Shown: in pieces, positions 46,500 through 55,720 of the stretch
Position numbering within the stretch: the stretch's first letter is position 1
Layout: each line of letters starts with the position of its first letter
Source of the DNA: Heracleum sosnowskyi
Taxonomy: Eukaryota; Streptophyta; Magnoliopsida; Apiales; Apiaceae
Direction of reading: 5' to 3'
Assembly: GCA_030848705.1 (NCBI GenBank)
Contig: CM061243.1
Location: 100,190,436 to 100,254,435, forward strand
Length of the DNA: 64,000 bases
Translations under genes and position numbers: made by a program
Notes under the pieces: model-generated
What the model was told of the DNA's origin: nothing
Seen by the model: only the letters and a program-made list of their open reading frames with translations
The model's database searches: none

Positions 46500-47190
46500 A
46501 AGTGAGTAGAGAATTTGTGCTTAGGTTAGAAAGTTTGAGAGCAATAGACAAGATGAAAAGTTGCAAACGGTTAGAAAAAGGTATTTATATGATAGAGACA
46601 CTGCGATATGGAGTTATGAATATGTACAGTCTATATGTATGTCGCGAAGTCAATAATAGCCTGTACCGCAAAGTCTTGCAAAATATATCGCATAGTCTCA
46701 ACAATGAACTATGTCGCAAAGTCTTCAAAATGAAAGGATCGAGGAGACTTTGCGATATAGTAGAAATACCCTGTCTAAAGCTCTCTTTTAGGAATTTTGA
46801 GCAATTTGTCAGACTTTTATCAAATTTTGAAATAAAATTAATTTAAATCAAAATTCTGTCAACTATGGAGACTTGTCGATATAGTTATTCTAAGTCGCGA
46901 AGTCATAAAATTAACTATGTCGCAAACTCATGAAATGAACTATGTCGCGAAGTCTCACAATCGCAACAGTTTGCGATATAAGTCTGTTTAATTTGAACTA
47001 TGTCGTGAACTCTGAAAATCATCTATACCGAGATGTCTCAAAAGCTCACAACTCCACTAACAAAAATGATTTTGAAAAATATGCAGTAAAATACTGAAAT
47101 ATTTATAAATCATATCTCAGCTAATTTTCACTCCAAACAAATAGATCATTTACATACAGTGAAAATTTACTGCTGCAACTATTAACCAGC
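46500..47190 (-). promoter_or_regulatory. Motif-rich leader before the extra ORF
   Basis: The 0.7-kb gap between pol and the extra ORF has about 13 copies of CTATGTCGCAAAGTC or its complement (between 46585 and 47035), in both orientations. These are the same motif family as in the LTR leader. I infer a signal for expressing the extra ORF (splice, internal start or packaging), without direct proof. Confidence 0.6.
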
Positions 47191-47194
47191 ATAT

Positions 47195-50100
47195 TTACTT
47201 AGAGCAACTGAATGAAGGATTGAGCATTCCAATTTCACTTACAAGTCTGTTGAAGACTGCTTCATTCAGAGGTTTAGTAAATATGTCAGCTAGTTGTTTC
47301 TCAGTTGGAACATAAGAGACTTCTATGGTACCATTTGCAGCATGTTCCCTAATGAAATGGTACCTGATCTCAATGTGCTTTGTAGTAGAATGATTAACAG
47401 GATTGGCAACTATGGATATTGCACTAGTATTATCACACATTAGAGGAATGTGTTCTAACACTAGCCCATAATCCATGAGTTGATTTCTAATCCAAAGCAA
47501 TTGAGCACAGCAACTTCCAGCAGCAATATATTCAGCCTCAGCTGTGGATGTTGCTGTGGACTGTTGTTTCTTACTAAACCAGGACACTAACCTTTGACCT
47601 AGGAATTGACAGCTTCCAGAGGTGCTCTTCCTGTCAATTCTGCATCCAGCATAATCAGAATCTGTGTAACCAACCAGGTTGAACCCAGTGCCCTTTGGAT
47701 ACCATAGCCCAAGATTAGGAGTCCCCTTTAGATATTTGAAAATTCTTTTGATGGCCATCATGTGAGATTCCTTGGGATCAGACTGGAACCTTGCACAAAG
47801 GCATGTGGCAAACATGATGTCTGGCCTGCTAGCTGTGAGATAGAGTAGGGATCCAACCATTCCTCTATAGACCTTGATATCAACTCTCTTGCCTTTCTTG
47901 TCTTCATCCAGCTTGATTGCAGTAGACATAGGAGTTTTAGCTGGGGATGACTCTTCTAAACCATATTTCTTTAAAAGATCCTTGACATACTTAGATTGGT
48001 TTATAAAGATGCCATCCTCCCTTTGATGTACTTGCAGGCCTAGGAAGTAAGTTAACTCTCCCATCATACTCATCTCATATTTACTTTGCATCAACTTAGA
48101 GAACCTTTCACAGAGTTTTTCATTTGAAGAGCCAAAGATGATATCATCCACATAGATTTGAACAAGAATGATATCATTTCCATGCTTCTTGAAGAATAGG
48201 GTTTTGTCAATTGTACCCCTAGTAAATTGATGCTCAAGAAGGAATTGAGATAGAGTTTCATACCAGGCTCTTGGTGCCTGTTTGAGTCCATAGAGCGCCT
48301 TGAGCAGTCTATACACAAAGTTTGGGAAGTCTTCACTTTCAAAGCCAGGTGGTTGAGACACATAGACTTCTTCAGCAAGATCACCATTGAGAAATGCACT
48401 TTTCACATCCATTTGATACACCTTAAAATCTGAGTGAGCTGCAAAAGCCAGGAAGATTCTTATGGCTTCCAGTCTAGCTACAGGTGCAAATGTCTCATCA
48501 TAGTCAATGCCTTCTTGCTGACAATATCCTTTGGCAACCAGCCTTGCTTTGTTTCTTACTACCACTCCTTCTTCATCCATCTTGTTTCTGAACACCCATT
48601 TGGTGTCAATAACATTCTTTCCTTTTGGAGGTGGCACTAGTTCCCATACTTTGTTTTTCTCAAATTGATTCAACTCTTCTTGCATGACAACAATCCAATC
48701 AGAATTCTTCAAAGCTTCTTCAATTAATTTAGGTTCCTCTTGTGACAGAAAGCAGCTATACAGACATGTATTTAATGTTGCCCTTCTTGTTCTAACTCCC
48801 TCACTAGGATCTCCAATGATTTGATCCCTAGTGTGGGCTCTGTCCCATTTCCTTGTGTGCCCCTGTTCATTTCCTTGATCTGTTCCAATCTCATTTTGGT
48901 TGACAGTTGCATTCTCTTCTTCTCCCCCTGTGTTTGTGAATCCTTGCACAGGTGTTTGAAGAAGATTGTCAACTTCAAGAATTTCATTTTCTAGAACAGT
49001 TTGAACAGGGGGTTCATCTTCACTTTCAGAATCCTCAAGATAACCTTGATTCTCAAATCTCAATAGCACACTGTCTTGATCACTTGTTTTCAGTCCTGGA
49101 GTTTTCTTGTCATCAAAGGTAACATCCATGCTTTCCATGACTTTGTGTTGCTCAGGTACAAACACTCTGTATGCTGTCCTTTCCAGAGAGTATCCAATGA
49201 AGATACCTTCAAATGCCTTAGCATCAAATTTTCCAACATGCTCATAGGTATCTTTCATCACAAAGCACTTGCTTCCAAACACATGCAGGTGCTTGAAGGA
49301 TGCTCTTTTTCCAGTCATTAATGAGTAAGGAGTTTTGCCAGACTTCTTATTGATTAATGTTCTATTTTGCACATAGCATGCTGTGTTAACAGCATCAGCC
49401 CAAAAGCTAGTGGGTAGCTTTGCATCCAGCAGCATTGTCCTTGCAGCTTCAATGAGAGTTCTATTCTTTCTCTCAACTACTCCATTTTGTTGAGGTGTTC
49501 TAGGAGCTGAGAATTGTTGAGAAATTCCTTTATCTTTGCAAAACTCATACAATGTTGAATTTCTGAACTCAGTCCCATTATCACTTCTCAAAGCAATTAC
49601 AGAGGAACCAGTGCTTTGTGCTTCTTTATCAACTCTCTTGATATGCTCTATTATGACTTGGGGTGCTTCATCCTTGGAGAATAGGAATTCCACCCAAGTA
49701 TATCTTGAATAGTCATCTACCATCACTAGAGCATATTTCTTTTTGGAGAGGGACATTACATTCACAGGGCCAAATAAGTCCATGTGAATTAGTTGCAGAG
49801 GTTTTGAGTTTGTATTGAGCAACTTGTTCTTGTGACTTGATCTTTTAATCTTCCCTTTCTGACAAGCTTCACATGCTCCATCTTGCACAAACTCCAAGGC
49901 AGGCAAATCCCTGATGAGTTCTCTCTTGGTTAGAGAGTTCATTGCCTGAACATTCAAGTGAGACAGTTTCTTGTGCCACAGCCAGAATTCCTCATTTGTG
50001 GCTTTTGTGTAGAAACAACAAATTTCTCCCTTATCTGCAACCTTGAGATTAGCTACAAACAAGCTTCCTTTCTTCACACCAGTTAGAACAACTTCACCAC

Positions 50101-50404
50101 TTTCCCTTTTTGAGATTGAACAAAGGTCTTCATCAAATTCCACTTTGAAGCCTCTGTTGGTAAACTGTCCAATACTCAAGAGATTATGCTTCAGTCCTTC
50201 AACAAGTGCTACATCTTCAATAATGATATTTCCAGATTTAACACTGCCATATCCCATTGTATAACCAATGTTGTCATTTCCAAAGGTTACTGATGGGCCA
50301 GCCTTTTCCTCAAAATGTGATAGCAGGGCTATATCACCAGTCATGTGACTTGAGCATCCACTGTCCAAGATCCATATGACTCTTTTATTCCTGTTGCCCT
50401 GCAT
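47195..50404 (-). CDS. pol: Copia Pol polyprotein
   Basis: A 1069-codon ORF. Protease motif LDSGCSSH with D14; integrase zinc region from about H144 with the second half CEAC near 178-181; integrase catalytic residues D209 (HMDLFG), D275 (LRSDNGTEF) and E311 (NGVVERKNR), with 35 residues between the last two; reverse transcriptase with QMDVKSAFLNG and YVDD at 751-754; copia RNase H with YTDSDYAG and the C-terminal STAEAEY and DIFTKPL motifs. All are intact. The ATG lies directly after a TGA in its own frame, 11 bases after the gag stop and in another frame than gag, so it is not a simple gag-pol fusion. Confidence 0.95.
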   Translation of the reverse strand: MQGNRNKRVIWILDSGCSSHMTGDIALLSHFEEKAGPSVTFGNDNIGYTMGYGSVKSGNIIIEDVALVEGLKHNLLSIGQFTNRGFKVEFDEDLCSISKRESGEVVLTGVKKGSLFVANLKVADKGEICCFYTKATNEEFWLWHKKLSHLNVQAMNSLTKRELIRDLPALEFVQDGACEACQKGKIKRSSHKNKLLNTNSKPLQLIHMDLFGPVNVMSLSKKKYALVMVDDYSRYTWVEFLFSKDEAPQVIIEHIKRVDKEAQSTGSSVIALRSDNGTEFRNSTLYEFCKDKGISQQFSAPRTPQQNGVVERKNRTLIEAARTMLLDAKLPTSFWADAVNTACYVQNRTLINKKSGKTPYSLMTGKRASFKHLHVFGSKCFVMKDTYEHVGKFDAKAFEGIFIGYSLERTAYRVFVPEQHKVMESMDVTFDDKKTPGLKTSDQDSVLLRFENQGYLEDSESEDEPPVQTVLENEILEVDNLLQTPVQGFTNTGGEEENATVNQNEIGTDQGNEQGHTRKWDRAHTRDQIIGDPSEGVRTRRATLNTCLYSCFLSQEEPKLIEEALKNSDWIVVMQEELNQFEKNKVWELVPPPKGKNVIDTKWVFRNKMDEEGVVVRNKARLVAKGYCQQEGIDYDETFAPVARLEAIRIFLAFAAHSDFKVYQMDVKSAFLNGDLAEEVYVSQPPGFESEDFPNFVYRLLKALYGLKQAPRAWYETLSQFLLEHQFTRGTIDKTLFFKKHGNDIILVQIYVDDIIFGSSNEKLCERFSKLMQSKYEMSMMGELTYFLGLQVHQREDGIFINQSKYVKDLLKKYGLEESSPAKTPMSTAIKLDEDKKGKRVDIKVYRGMVGSLLYLTASRPDIMFATCLCARFQSDPKESHMMAIKRIFKYLKGTPNLGLWYPKGTGFNLVGYTDSDYAGCRIDRKSTSGSCQFLGQRLVSWFSKKQQSTATSTAEAEYIAAGSCCAQLLWIRNQLMDYGLVLEHIPLMCDNTSAISIVANPVNHSTTKHIEIRYHFIREHAANGTIEVSYVPTEKQLADIFTKPLNEAVFNRLVSEIGMLNPSFSCSK

Positions 50405-50415
50405 TCACAAAATGA

Positions 50416-52896
50416 CTAAGTTGTTTTTGGTACCCACACTTGGTAGGGTCCAGTTGATTTAGAAACATTTTGATTAATAATTCTTCTGTCATAAGTTGCA
50501 TTTCTCATAGTAGGAGACTTCACTTTTTCTGTGGCTTTGGAGTTTACACTCTTAGGCTCACATAAAGTTTTCACCCTCTCAACCCTGATTGGGGACCCTG
50601 TCCTATGAGAATGCATATGTGTGTGTGATTCACCAGATTGTGCAGAGTCAAGTTTATGTTTAAGAGACAAACAGTTAGCAATCACAGTCACATAGCATGT
50701 CATGCAATTTGGCTTACCACAGAAAGAATCATGATTAGAATTTATGCTAGCAGAATGGTTACTCAGGTTGTCAACTTCAACAATATCAGGCTTACTACAC
50801 TTATGAGTCAAATGATTAACAGATAGGCATTTTTGACATTGTTTCCTGGGAGCATTTGGCACATAAGCATAGTTGTTTCCCTTGTTAACACCAACTTTAC
50901 CATTTCTGTTTTGTTTCCTTTTCTTAACAACTTCTTTCTTTGCTTTAGGACTCTTGACAAGATTGTCTTTGGTCTCTTTCTGATTGACAAGTTCAGGAAA
51001 GGAAGAAGTGTTCTTAGCAGCCTCATCTTCTTCAAGTAGTTGTTGCTTGATGATCAGTAGTTCCTCATCAAACTCAACAGCACTTTTTCTGAAGATGGGC
51101 TGTTCAACACTTGACAGTATGGTTGGGGCATTTTTGTTTGTAAAAGTTTCCTTTCCTTTGCCCTTGACCTTCTTCCTTCCTTTGTCATTATCATAGTCAA
51201 AACCAACTCCAACCTTGCAGTCTTCAGTGTGTTCCTTGTGGTAGGTTTGAATAAGTTCAGAGGAGTTTTTGAAGCTTCTTAGTTTCAGTTCAGTTTCAGC
51301 AATTTGTTCTCTAAGGGCTTTCTCTATCTGCTCAGCACAAATCACTTTGTTTTTAAGATACTCAACCTCCTTTTTCAAACCATCCAGGTTCACAACCATT
51401 AACTCAAGTTTCTCATTCTTTTCTGTAAGCTCAACATTCTTAGCAGTTAGTCTATCAATTTCTTCATTAGCTACTAACATGCTAGTATGAATATTAAACA
51501 TCTCAGTGCTCATATCTTCAACAGTTTGCTTATATTGAATGGGAGTCATATCAAGAGAAGTAAGAATGGGTACCTGACTTGAATCACCATCATCAGAAAA
51601 TGCCATCAAGGCATAGTTTGAGTACTCTTGTTCTTCTTCTTCATCAGAGTCATCCCAGCATTTTCCCTCAGCAATAAAAGCTTTGCCCTGTTGTTTCTTG
51701 AGTAGAGCCTCATACTTAGCTTCAAGCTCTAAGTATGCTTTGTCCTTCTTGACTTGTTTAGGCTTTTTGCACTCAGTGGCAAAATGCCCAAGTTCATTGC
51801 AGTTATAGCATCTTATTTTGGTCCTATCCACACTTCTTGTCTTGTATCCACCCTTAGCAGCACCAGCAATCCCTTTTCCTTTATTGAAGGTGTTTGAGCC
51901 ACTAGATCCACCAGTGTTTCCAGTATTGAACTTGGACCTGAATGGCTGCTTTCTTTTAAACCTTATGTTAGGATACCTCCTAGCCATATAAGCAAAAGAT
52001 TTGTTTTCCATTTTGTCCAGTTCCTCCATGCTGTAAAACTCATCTTCCTCAGGCAAATCATAGATGACCTGGACCTCATCACCAGTGTCTTCAACTTCCA
52101 GTTCCTCAATCTTCACTTGACTGACTTTAAGAGAGCCCATTCTTTGACTTAGGTTGTCAGCAATAAGTGCACAGGAGGTATTAGCCACTAATCCTTGCTT
52201 TGCTTGAATAGATCTCTTTTGAAACAGCTCCAACTCATATGTCTTCAAAACACCATATAACACATCAAAACCAATCTTTGTTAGATCTCTTTCTTTAAGG
52301 GAAGAGATTCTTGGTTCCAAGTGATCTGGAAGAGTTAGTAAAAACTTCATATTTAGCTCTTCTGTTTCATAGTGTTTGTCATAGAGTTTGAGCTCGTTTA
52401 TCAGCTTGTTGAATCTCTCAAACACTTCTGTGATTCCCTCTTTTGGCTGAGCCATGAAGGCTTCATATTGTGAAACAAGAATCTGCTTCTTGTTCTTTCT
52501 TACTTCAGTAGTTCCTTCACAGAGCACTTCTATAAGATCCCACATCTTCTTGGCACTAGTACAATGAGCAACAGTGCCATACATGTTGAAGTCCATAGAT
52601 TCACAAATGATAAGTTGAAGATGTCCATCCAGTGCAACTTTTTCCTTTTCAGGATCAGTGTATTTTGAGGGATCTTTGGGCACATGTTTTGCTGGTACAA
52701 TCTCAGTGCCAATGGTTGATTCACCAATCTCGATCATTGGAATGAAGGGACCATGCTTTAGAATATCTAAATACATGGGGTTAGAGGCTTTGATGAAAAG
52801 CAACATCTTCTTCTTCCATAAACTGTAGTGCTCCTTGTTAAAGGGAGGAATCTTGATACTGCTTAGTTTCTGTGAACTCATTCTTGATCTTTTCAT
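50416..52896 (-). CDS. gag: Copia Gag protein
   Basis: An 826-codon ORF starting 23 bases inside the primer-binding site region. The N-terminal gag core has FNKEHYSLWKKKM near residue 20 and the UBN2-like retrotransposon gag region to about 230. A CCHC zinc knuckle is at C363-C376 (CYNCNELGHFATEC) and a second one at C687, C690, H695 and C700. Between them is a long acidic coiled-coil region (about 440-640). Two distant knuckles and the large size fit Sirevirus-type gags. It ends with VWVPKTT and TAG at 50418-50416. Confidence 0.93.
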   Translation of the reverse strand: MKRSRMSSQKLSSIKIPPFNKEHYSLWKKKMLLFIKASNPMYLDILKHGPFIPMIEIGESTIGTEIVPAKHVPKDPSKYTDPEKEKVALDGHLQLIICESMDFNMYGTVAHCTSAKKMWDLIEVLCEGTTEVRKNKKQILVSQYEAFMAQPKEGITEVFERFNKLINELKLYDKHYETEELNMKFLLTLPDHLEPRISSLKERDLTKIGFDVLYGVLKTYELELFQKRSIQAKQGLVANTSCALIADNLSQRMGSLKVSQVKIEELEVEDTGDEVQVIYDLPEEDEFYSMEELDKMENKSFAYMARRYPNIRFKRKQPFRSKFNTGNTGGSSGSNTFNKGKGIAGAAKGGYKTRSVDRTKIRCYNCNELGHFATECKKPKQVKKDKAYLELEAKYEALLKKQQGKAFIAEGKCWDDSDEEEEQEYSNYALMAFSDDGDSSQVPILTSLDMTPIQYKQTVEDMSTEMFNIHTSMLVANEEIDRLTAKNVELTEKNEKLELMVVNLDGLKKEVEYLKNKVICAEQIEKALREQIAETELKLRSFKNSSELIQTYHKEHTEDCKVGVGFDYDNDKGRKKVKGKGKETFTNKNAPTILSSVEQPIFRKSAVEFDEELLIIKQQLLEEDEAAKNTSSFPELVNQKETKDNLVKSPKAKKEVVKKRKQNRNGKVGVNKGNNYAYVPNAPRKQCQKCLSVNHLTHKCSKPDIVEVDNLSNHSASINSNHDSFCGKPNCMTCYVTVIANCLSLKHKLDSAQSGESHTHMHSHRTGSPIRVERVKTLCEPKSVNSKATEKVKSPTMRNATYDRRIINQNVSKSTGPYQVWVPKTT

Positions 52897-52918
52897 GTTT
52901 GTACGTTAACAGCCTTCT

Positions 52919-52929
52919 CTCTGATACCA
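52919..52929 (-). other. Primer-binding site (initiator tRNA-Met)
   Basis: TGGTATCAGAG on the minus strand stands two bases after the end of the 5' LTR and is complementary to the 3' end of plant initiator tRNA-Met. Confidence 0.92.
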
Positions 52930-52931
52930 CT

Positions 52932-54185
52932 TGTTAGAAATGAATACTACTAGAAACTAGACAGAGGGGGGGTGAATGGATAGTTTGATATATTTTTCGA
53001 TTCTTGAAACCTAAGTAAACAACTGTATGTGATTATGATATGTAATATGCAGAAAGTAAATAACACACACAATCACTTTAATCTACTTTGTATAAGCAAA
53101 TTAAATACTACAGCTTTCCAGGAAATTCACAATCGAATTTCTGGCTTCTAAACAAGAACAGTTTGAACTTGCTTGCTTACAGAGAAAAGAGCTTAGCAAA
53201 TAACTATGTGTATCTCTCTTACAGCTTACAGTTGTGTGTGCACGATATATATATTCACCTATACAAACTAGGCACACACAATATTACACAGCTACCCCTT
53301 CTGAAAGTCCAACTTGTCCTGCCATAAGAAGTTCACTGTGTCAGGAAGGACCACCTGCTTTTCGGAGTCTTTCCCGTTTCTGTAGCTGCTTGTCTCTTAT
53401 CTTTCTCTCCAAGTTTAGCTGTAGATTTGCCATCTGTTCTTTGGACCACCTTGCCAGAACAAATGCTTCAGTATTTGTCTCCTTTGATTCTTGGTTCTGT
53501 ACCTTGATTTGTCTTGTTATAAACGGCTAAGTGTTGATATCGTGAACTCCACTTTATCCCTGACTTCACGATCTCCCTTGTGAGGACTACGCGGTATAGC
53601 CTTTGAAGACTTTGCGACATAGGTCATTTGATGACTATGCGACATAGGTCATTTGATGACTATGCGACATAGGTCATTTGATGACTATGCGACATAGGGC
53701 TTCTGAGGACTTCACGATCTAGGCTCTTTTGGCTTTGCTGACTTCAACACTTCACGACATGTGTCTTGAGGACTTCTCGACATAGTACAAAATGGACTAT
53801 GCGATATAGTACTTCACGACATGGATATTGGTGAGTTCACGACATAGCTTTCTTTTGACTTTGCTATATAATGCCTTAGACAAATTCCTGCAACTTATTT
53901 CTTCATAGCCTTATTCAACTCTATCCTGCTGCATGAACACTTCTGAACTTCTACCAGGATAATTATTCAATGGCCTATATATACAATCTAGATGCAAGAA
54001 ACTTTACTAAGCTCATTATAAATCTGAGCATACATGATAAAGCTATTGTTCATGAGAACAAGACAAGTACATTTAGAGACCTATACTCTATCCCAGTGAT
54101 AGAAATCACTAGGTCATGTAGTGTGACATAGTCACATAGTGTAGGCTTGTTAATAGTGGTATTCAGACATGTCTTGAGCCTAACA
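52932..54185 (-). repeat. 5' LTR of the copia element
   Basis: A 1254-bp copy of 40385-41640, constant offset 12547 until a 2-bp indel near 54125. The TATA box is near 53975-53983. Confidence 0.95.
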
Positions 54186-55038
54186 GCAACACTCTGCTTT
54201 TACTCTGTTTTTCAGTTAATAAAATACTAATTGTTTGATTTTATATTCACCTTGTCAACTATTTTACGTGCCTTAATCTTTAATTCATTATCATTGTTTA
54301 TACAAACCAGTTTTCATCTGCTTGCGTCCATGCGTTAAAAGTTCCTGACAACCTTTTTACATGTTCTTGCATTAATTGTTTTTAAATCATTAATTAGTCC
54401 TAAGTTTAATGTTTATTATTAGCTTCTTTATTTATTGTTCAGTTAATTTTATAAATATGTGTAGCTAATTCTCTTGTCCTAGGATGAAGATGAAGTTAAT
54501 TTAATTATTATTGATATATTCTCGTTCCTATTAATTGGTTCTCATAATTTTTCTTGGTGCTTAATTGTTTAATTGATAAAGTGATTTTGATATATTATTG
54601 TTACAAGATTTATTTTTCATAACCTATGTTTGCTCCTTGAAGTTTTGATATGTTCGAGTTGATATTAATTGTGATTAATTAATGGATTTAGATTCCTAGT
54701 TTTTTTTTAATTGTTAATTAGTTTAAACAAATCTCATCTCAAATCTTATTGTCTCCTGAGTTAATTGTTAGGGTTTTCGAAAATTCATAGTCTCTGTGGA
54801 TCGATATGTGATTGCTACAACTAAACACTGTGCGCTTGCAGTTTACATTATTTTTACACATCACTAATAGTAGGTGATTTGTAAAGGGTCAATTCACCTA
54901 TTAAAATCAAGCTCAAGTCTAAAACAGTGCCCGCAAGGTCCACAATGTCTTCGTAATCAATAACAATATCTAACAAATTACTCTTATCAACATCAACCTT
55001 AATATCAACCTCCTTAATATCCAATCATTTGCACAATG

Positions 55039-55298
55039 GTACCGTTTGTAAGTCAAAAGTACGAAGTGGTACCATTCATAAAAGCCAATACGAGAGGGGC
55101 ACTATTAATAATTTCCCAAGTTTTATTTAGTATGCATGTCTTTTTTTTAATGATTTAACGTTTAGTTAACGTTTGGGTTGACAGAATGCTATTTTTAATG
55201 GATAGATAAATACACAATGGTACCGTTTGTAAGTCAAAAATACGAAGTGGTCCCATTCATAAAAGCCAATACGAGAGGGATACTATTAATAATTTCCC
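55039..55298 (-). repeat. Right inverted repeat of the Mutator-like element
   Basis: The complement of 39740-39998, followed by the 9-bp duplication AAAAATTTA. It also contains two sub-copies. Confidence 0.85.
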
Positions 55299-55599
55299 AA
55301 AAATTTAAATTGAAAATGTATTATTTTATTTCTTAATTTTATTAATCAAATTACGTCGAGAACCGCCAAAATTCACTAATCCGAACCAACTAAAACCGAA
55401 CCGAGTAGTTTAATTTTGTTGATTTACCGGTTCCAATTTGGTTTAAATTTTTAAAAAACCGTTATTTTGTAATTTGATTCCATTTTGATATTTAACCCGA
55501 ACCAAACTGACGCGATCACCCCTATGACGAAGTATTAAACAAACCTTATTCATGCTAATTAAGTTTCCTATTTTATTTTTAACTACGTGCATCTCCGTG

Positions 55600-55609
55600 T
55601 ATATATAAA
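55600..55609 (+). promoter_or_regulatory. TATA box of the membrane-protein gene
   Basis: GTATATATAAAGAG lies about 115 bp before the ATG at 55721. The right edge of the nested transposons is at 55532, so at most 68 bp separate it from this box. Confidence 0.7.
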
Positions 55610-55720
55610 GAGAGATAGTACCAGTGATGAAGTGTCATTAACTTAACTAACTTAAACACAATAAAACTGAAATCATCAAACCCTAACAACACCAACACTT
55701 CTGAAGCGTCTAGCTGTGGC

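Larger units (their letters stand above)
40385..54185 (-). mobile_element. Ty1/copia retrotransposon, Sirevirus-like, with giant extra ORF
   Basis: The element is 13,801 bp with a perfect 5-bp duplication GCAAC (40380-40384 and 54186-54190). LTRs of 1256 and 1254 bp differ by about five substitutions and one 2-bp indel as read by eye (about 0.4%), so it is young. Reading right to left: 5' LTR (54185-52932), initiator-tRNA-Met primer site, gag (52896-50416), pol (50404-47195), a motif-rich gap, an extra ORF of 1562 codons (46480-41792), polypurine tract and 3' LTR (41640-40385). All three ORFs are open. Protease-integrase-RT-RNase H order is the copia order. Confidence 0.96.
40000..54863 (+). 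mobile_element. Probable solo gypsy LTR, split by the copia element
   Basis: Starts TGATAGGTCC and ends TTTTACACATCA, ends common among plant gypsy LTRs, with a TATA box near 40281-40289. Without the copia insertion (40385-54190) it would be about 1058 bp. A TGTGGATCGATA stretch near 54797 also fits such LTRs. The 5-bp flanks do not match (GTACT-like left, CTAAT right), so it may be a fragment. No coding sequence. Confidence 0.4.
39740..55298. mobile_element. Mutator-like foldback element hosting later insertions
   Basis: Long inverted repeats of about 260 bp, 39740-39998 and 55039-55298, begin GGGAAATTATTAATAG. The 9-bp target duplication AAAAATTTA is perfect (39731-39739 and 55299-55307). 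A 9-bp duplication with long TIRs is the mark of Mutator-like elements. Each arm holds two copies of a motif with CTCGTATTGACTT and TTCGTACTTTTGACTTA. No transposase is visible. Without the insertions inside it, only arms and a short core (including 54864-55038) remain. Confidence 0.85.
39208..55524. mobile_element. hAT-like non-autonomous element, split by nested insertions
   Basis: The ends are TAGGGATGATCACG on the left and, on the complement of the right end, TAGGGGTGATCGCG. Flanking octamers are GGACGGAG (39200-39207) and TGACGAAG (55525-55532), six of eight bases alike, as an aged 8-bp duplication would be. Its own sequence is 39208-39739 plus 55308-55524, about 750 bp, with no ORF. It contains a (TA)n run and copies of GGTTCGGGTT. 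Confidence 0.6.
38969..55532. mobile_element. Stowaway-like MITE, split by a nested insertion
   Basis: The left part is 38969-39207, beginning TA-CTCTCTTTGTCCCAC and ending ATGGGACGGAG. The few remaining terminal bases with the flanking TA resume after the nest at 55525-55534 (TGACGAAG then TA). Without the insertion it is about 240 bp with TA duplications and TIRs like the CTCCCTCCGTCCCA of plant Stowaway elements. The region before it, 38764-38966, holds nothing I recognise. Confidence 0.65.

Noticed and set aside
40000..54863. A full gypsy element around the copia element
   Set aside because: Only one LTR-like unit is present, with no internal gypsy coding part and no matching 5-bp duplication. 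I kept it only as a probable solo LTR.
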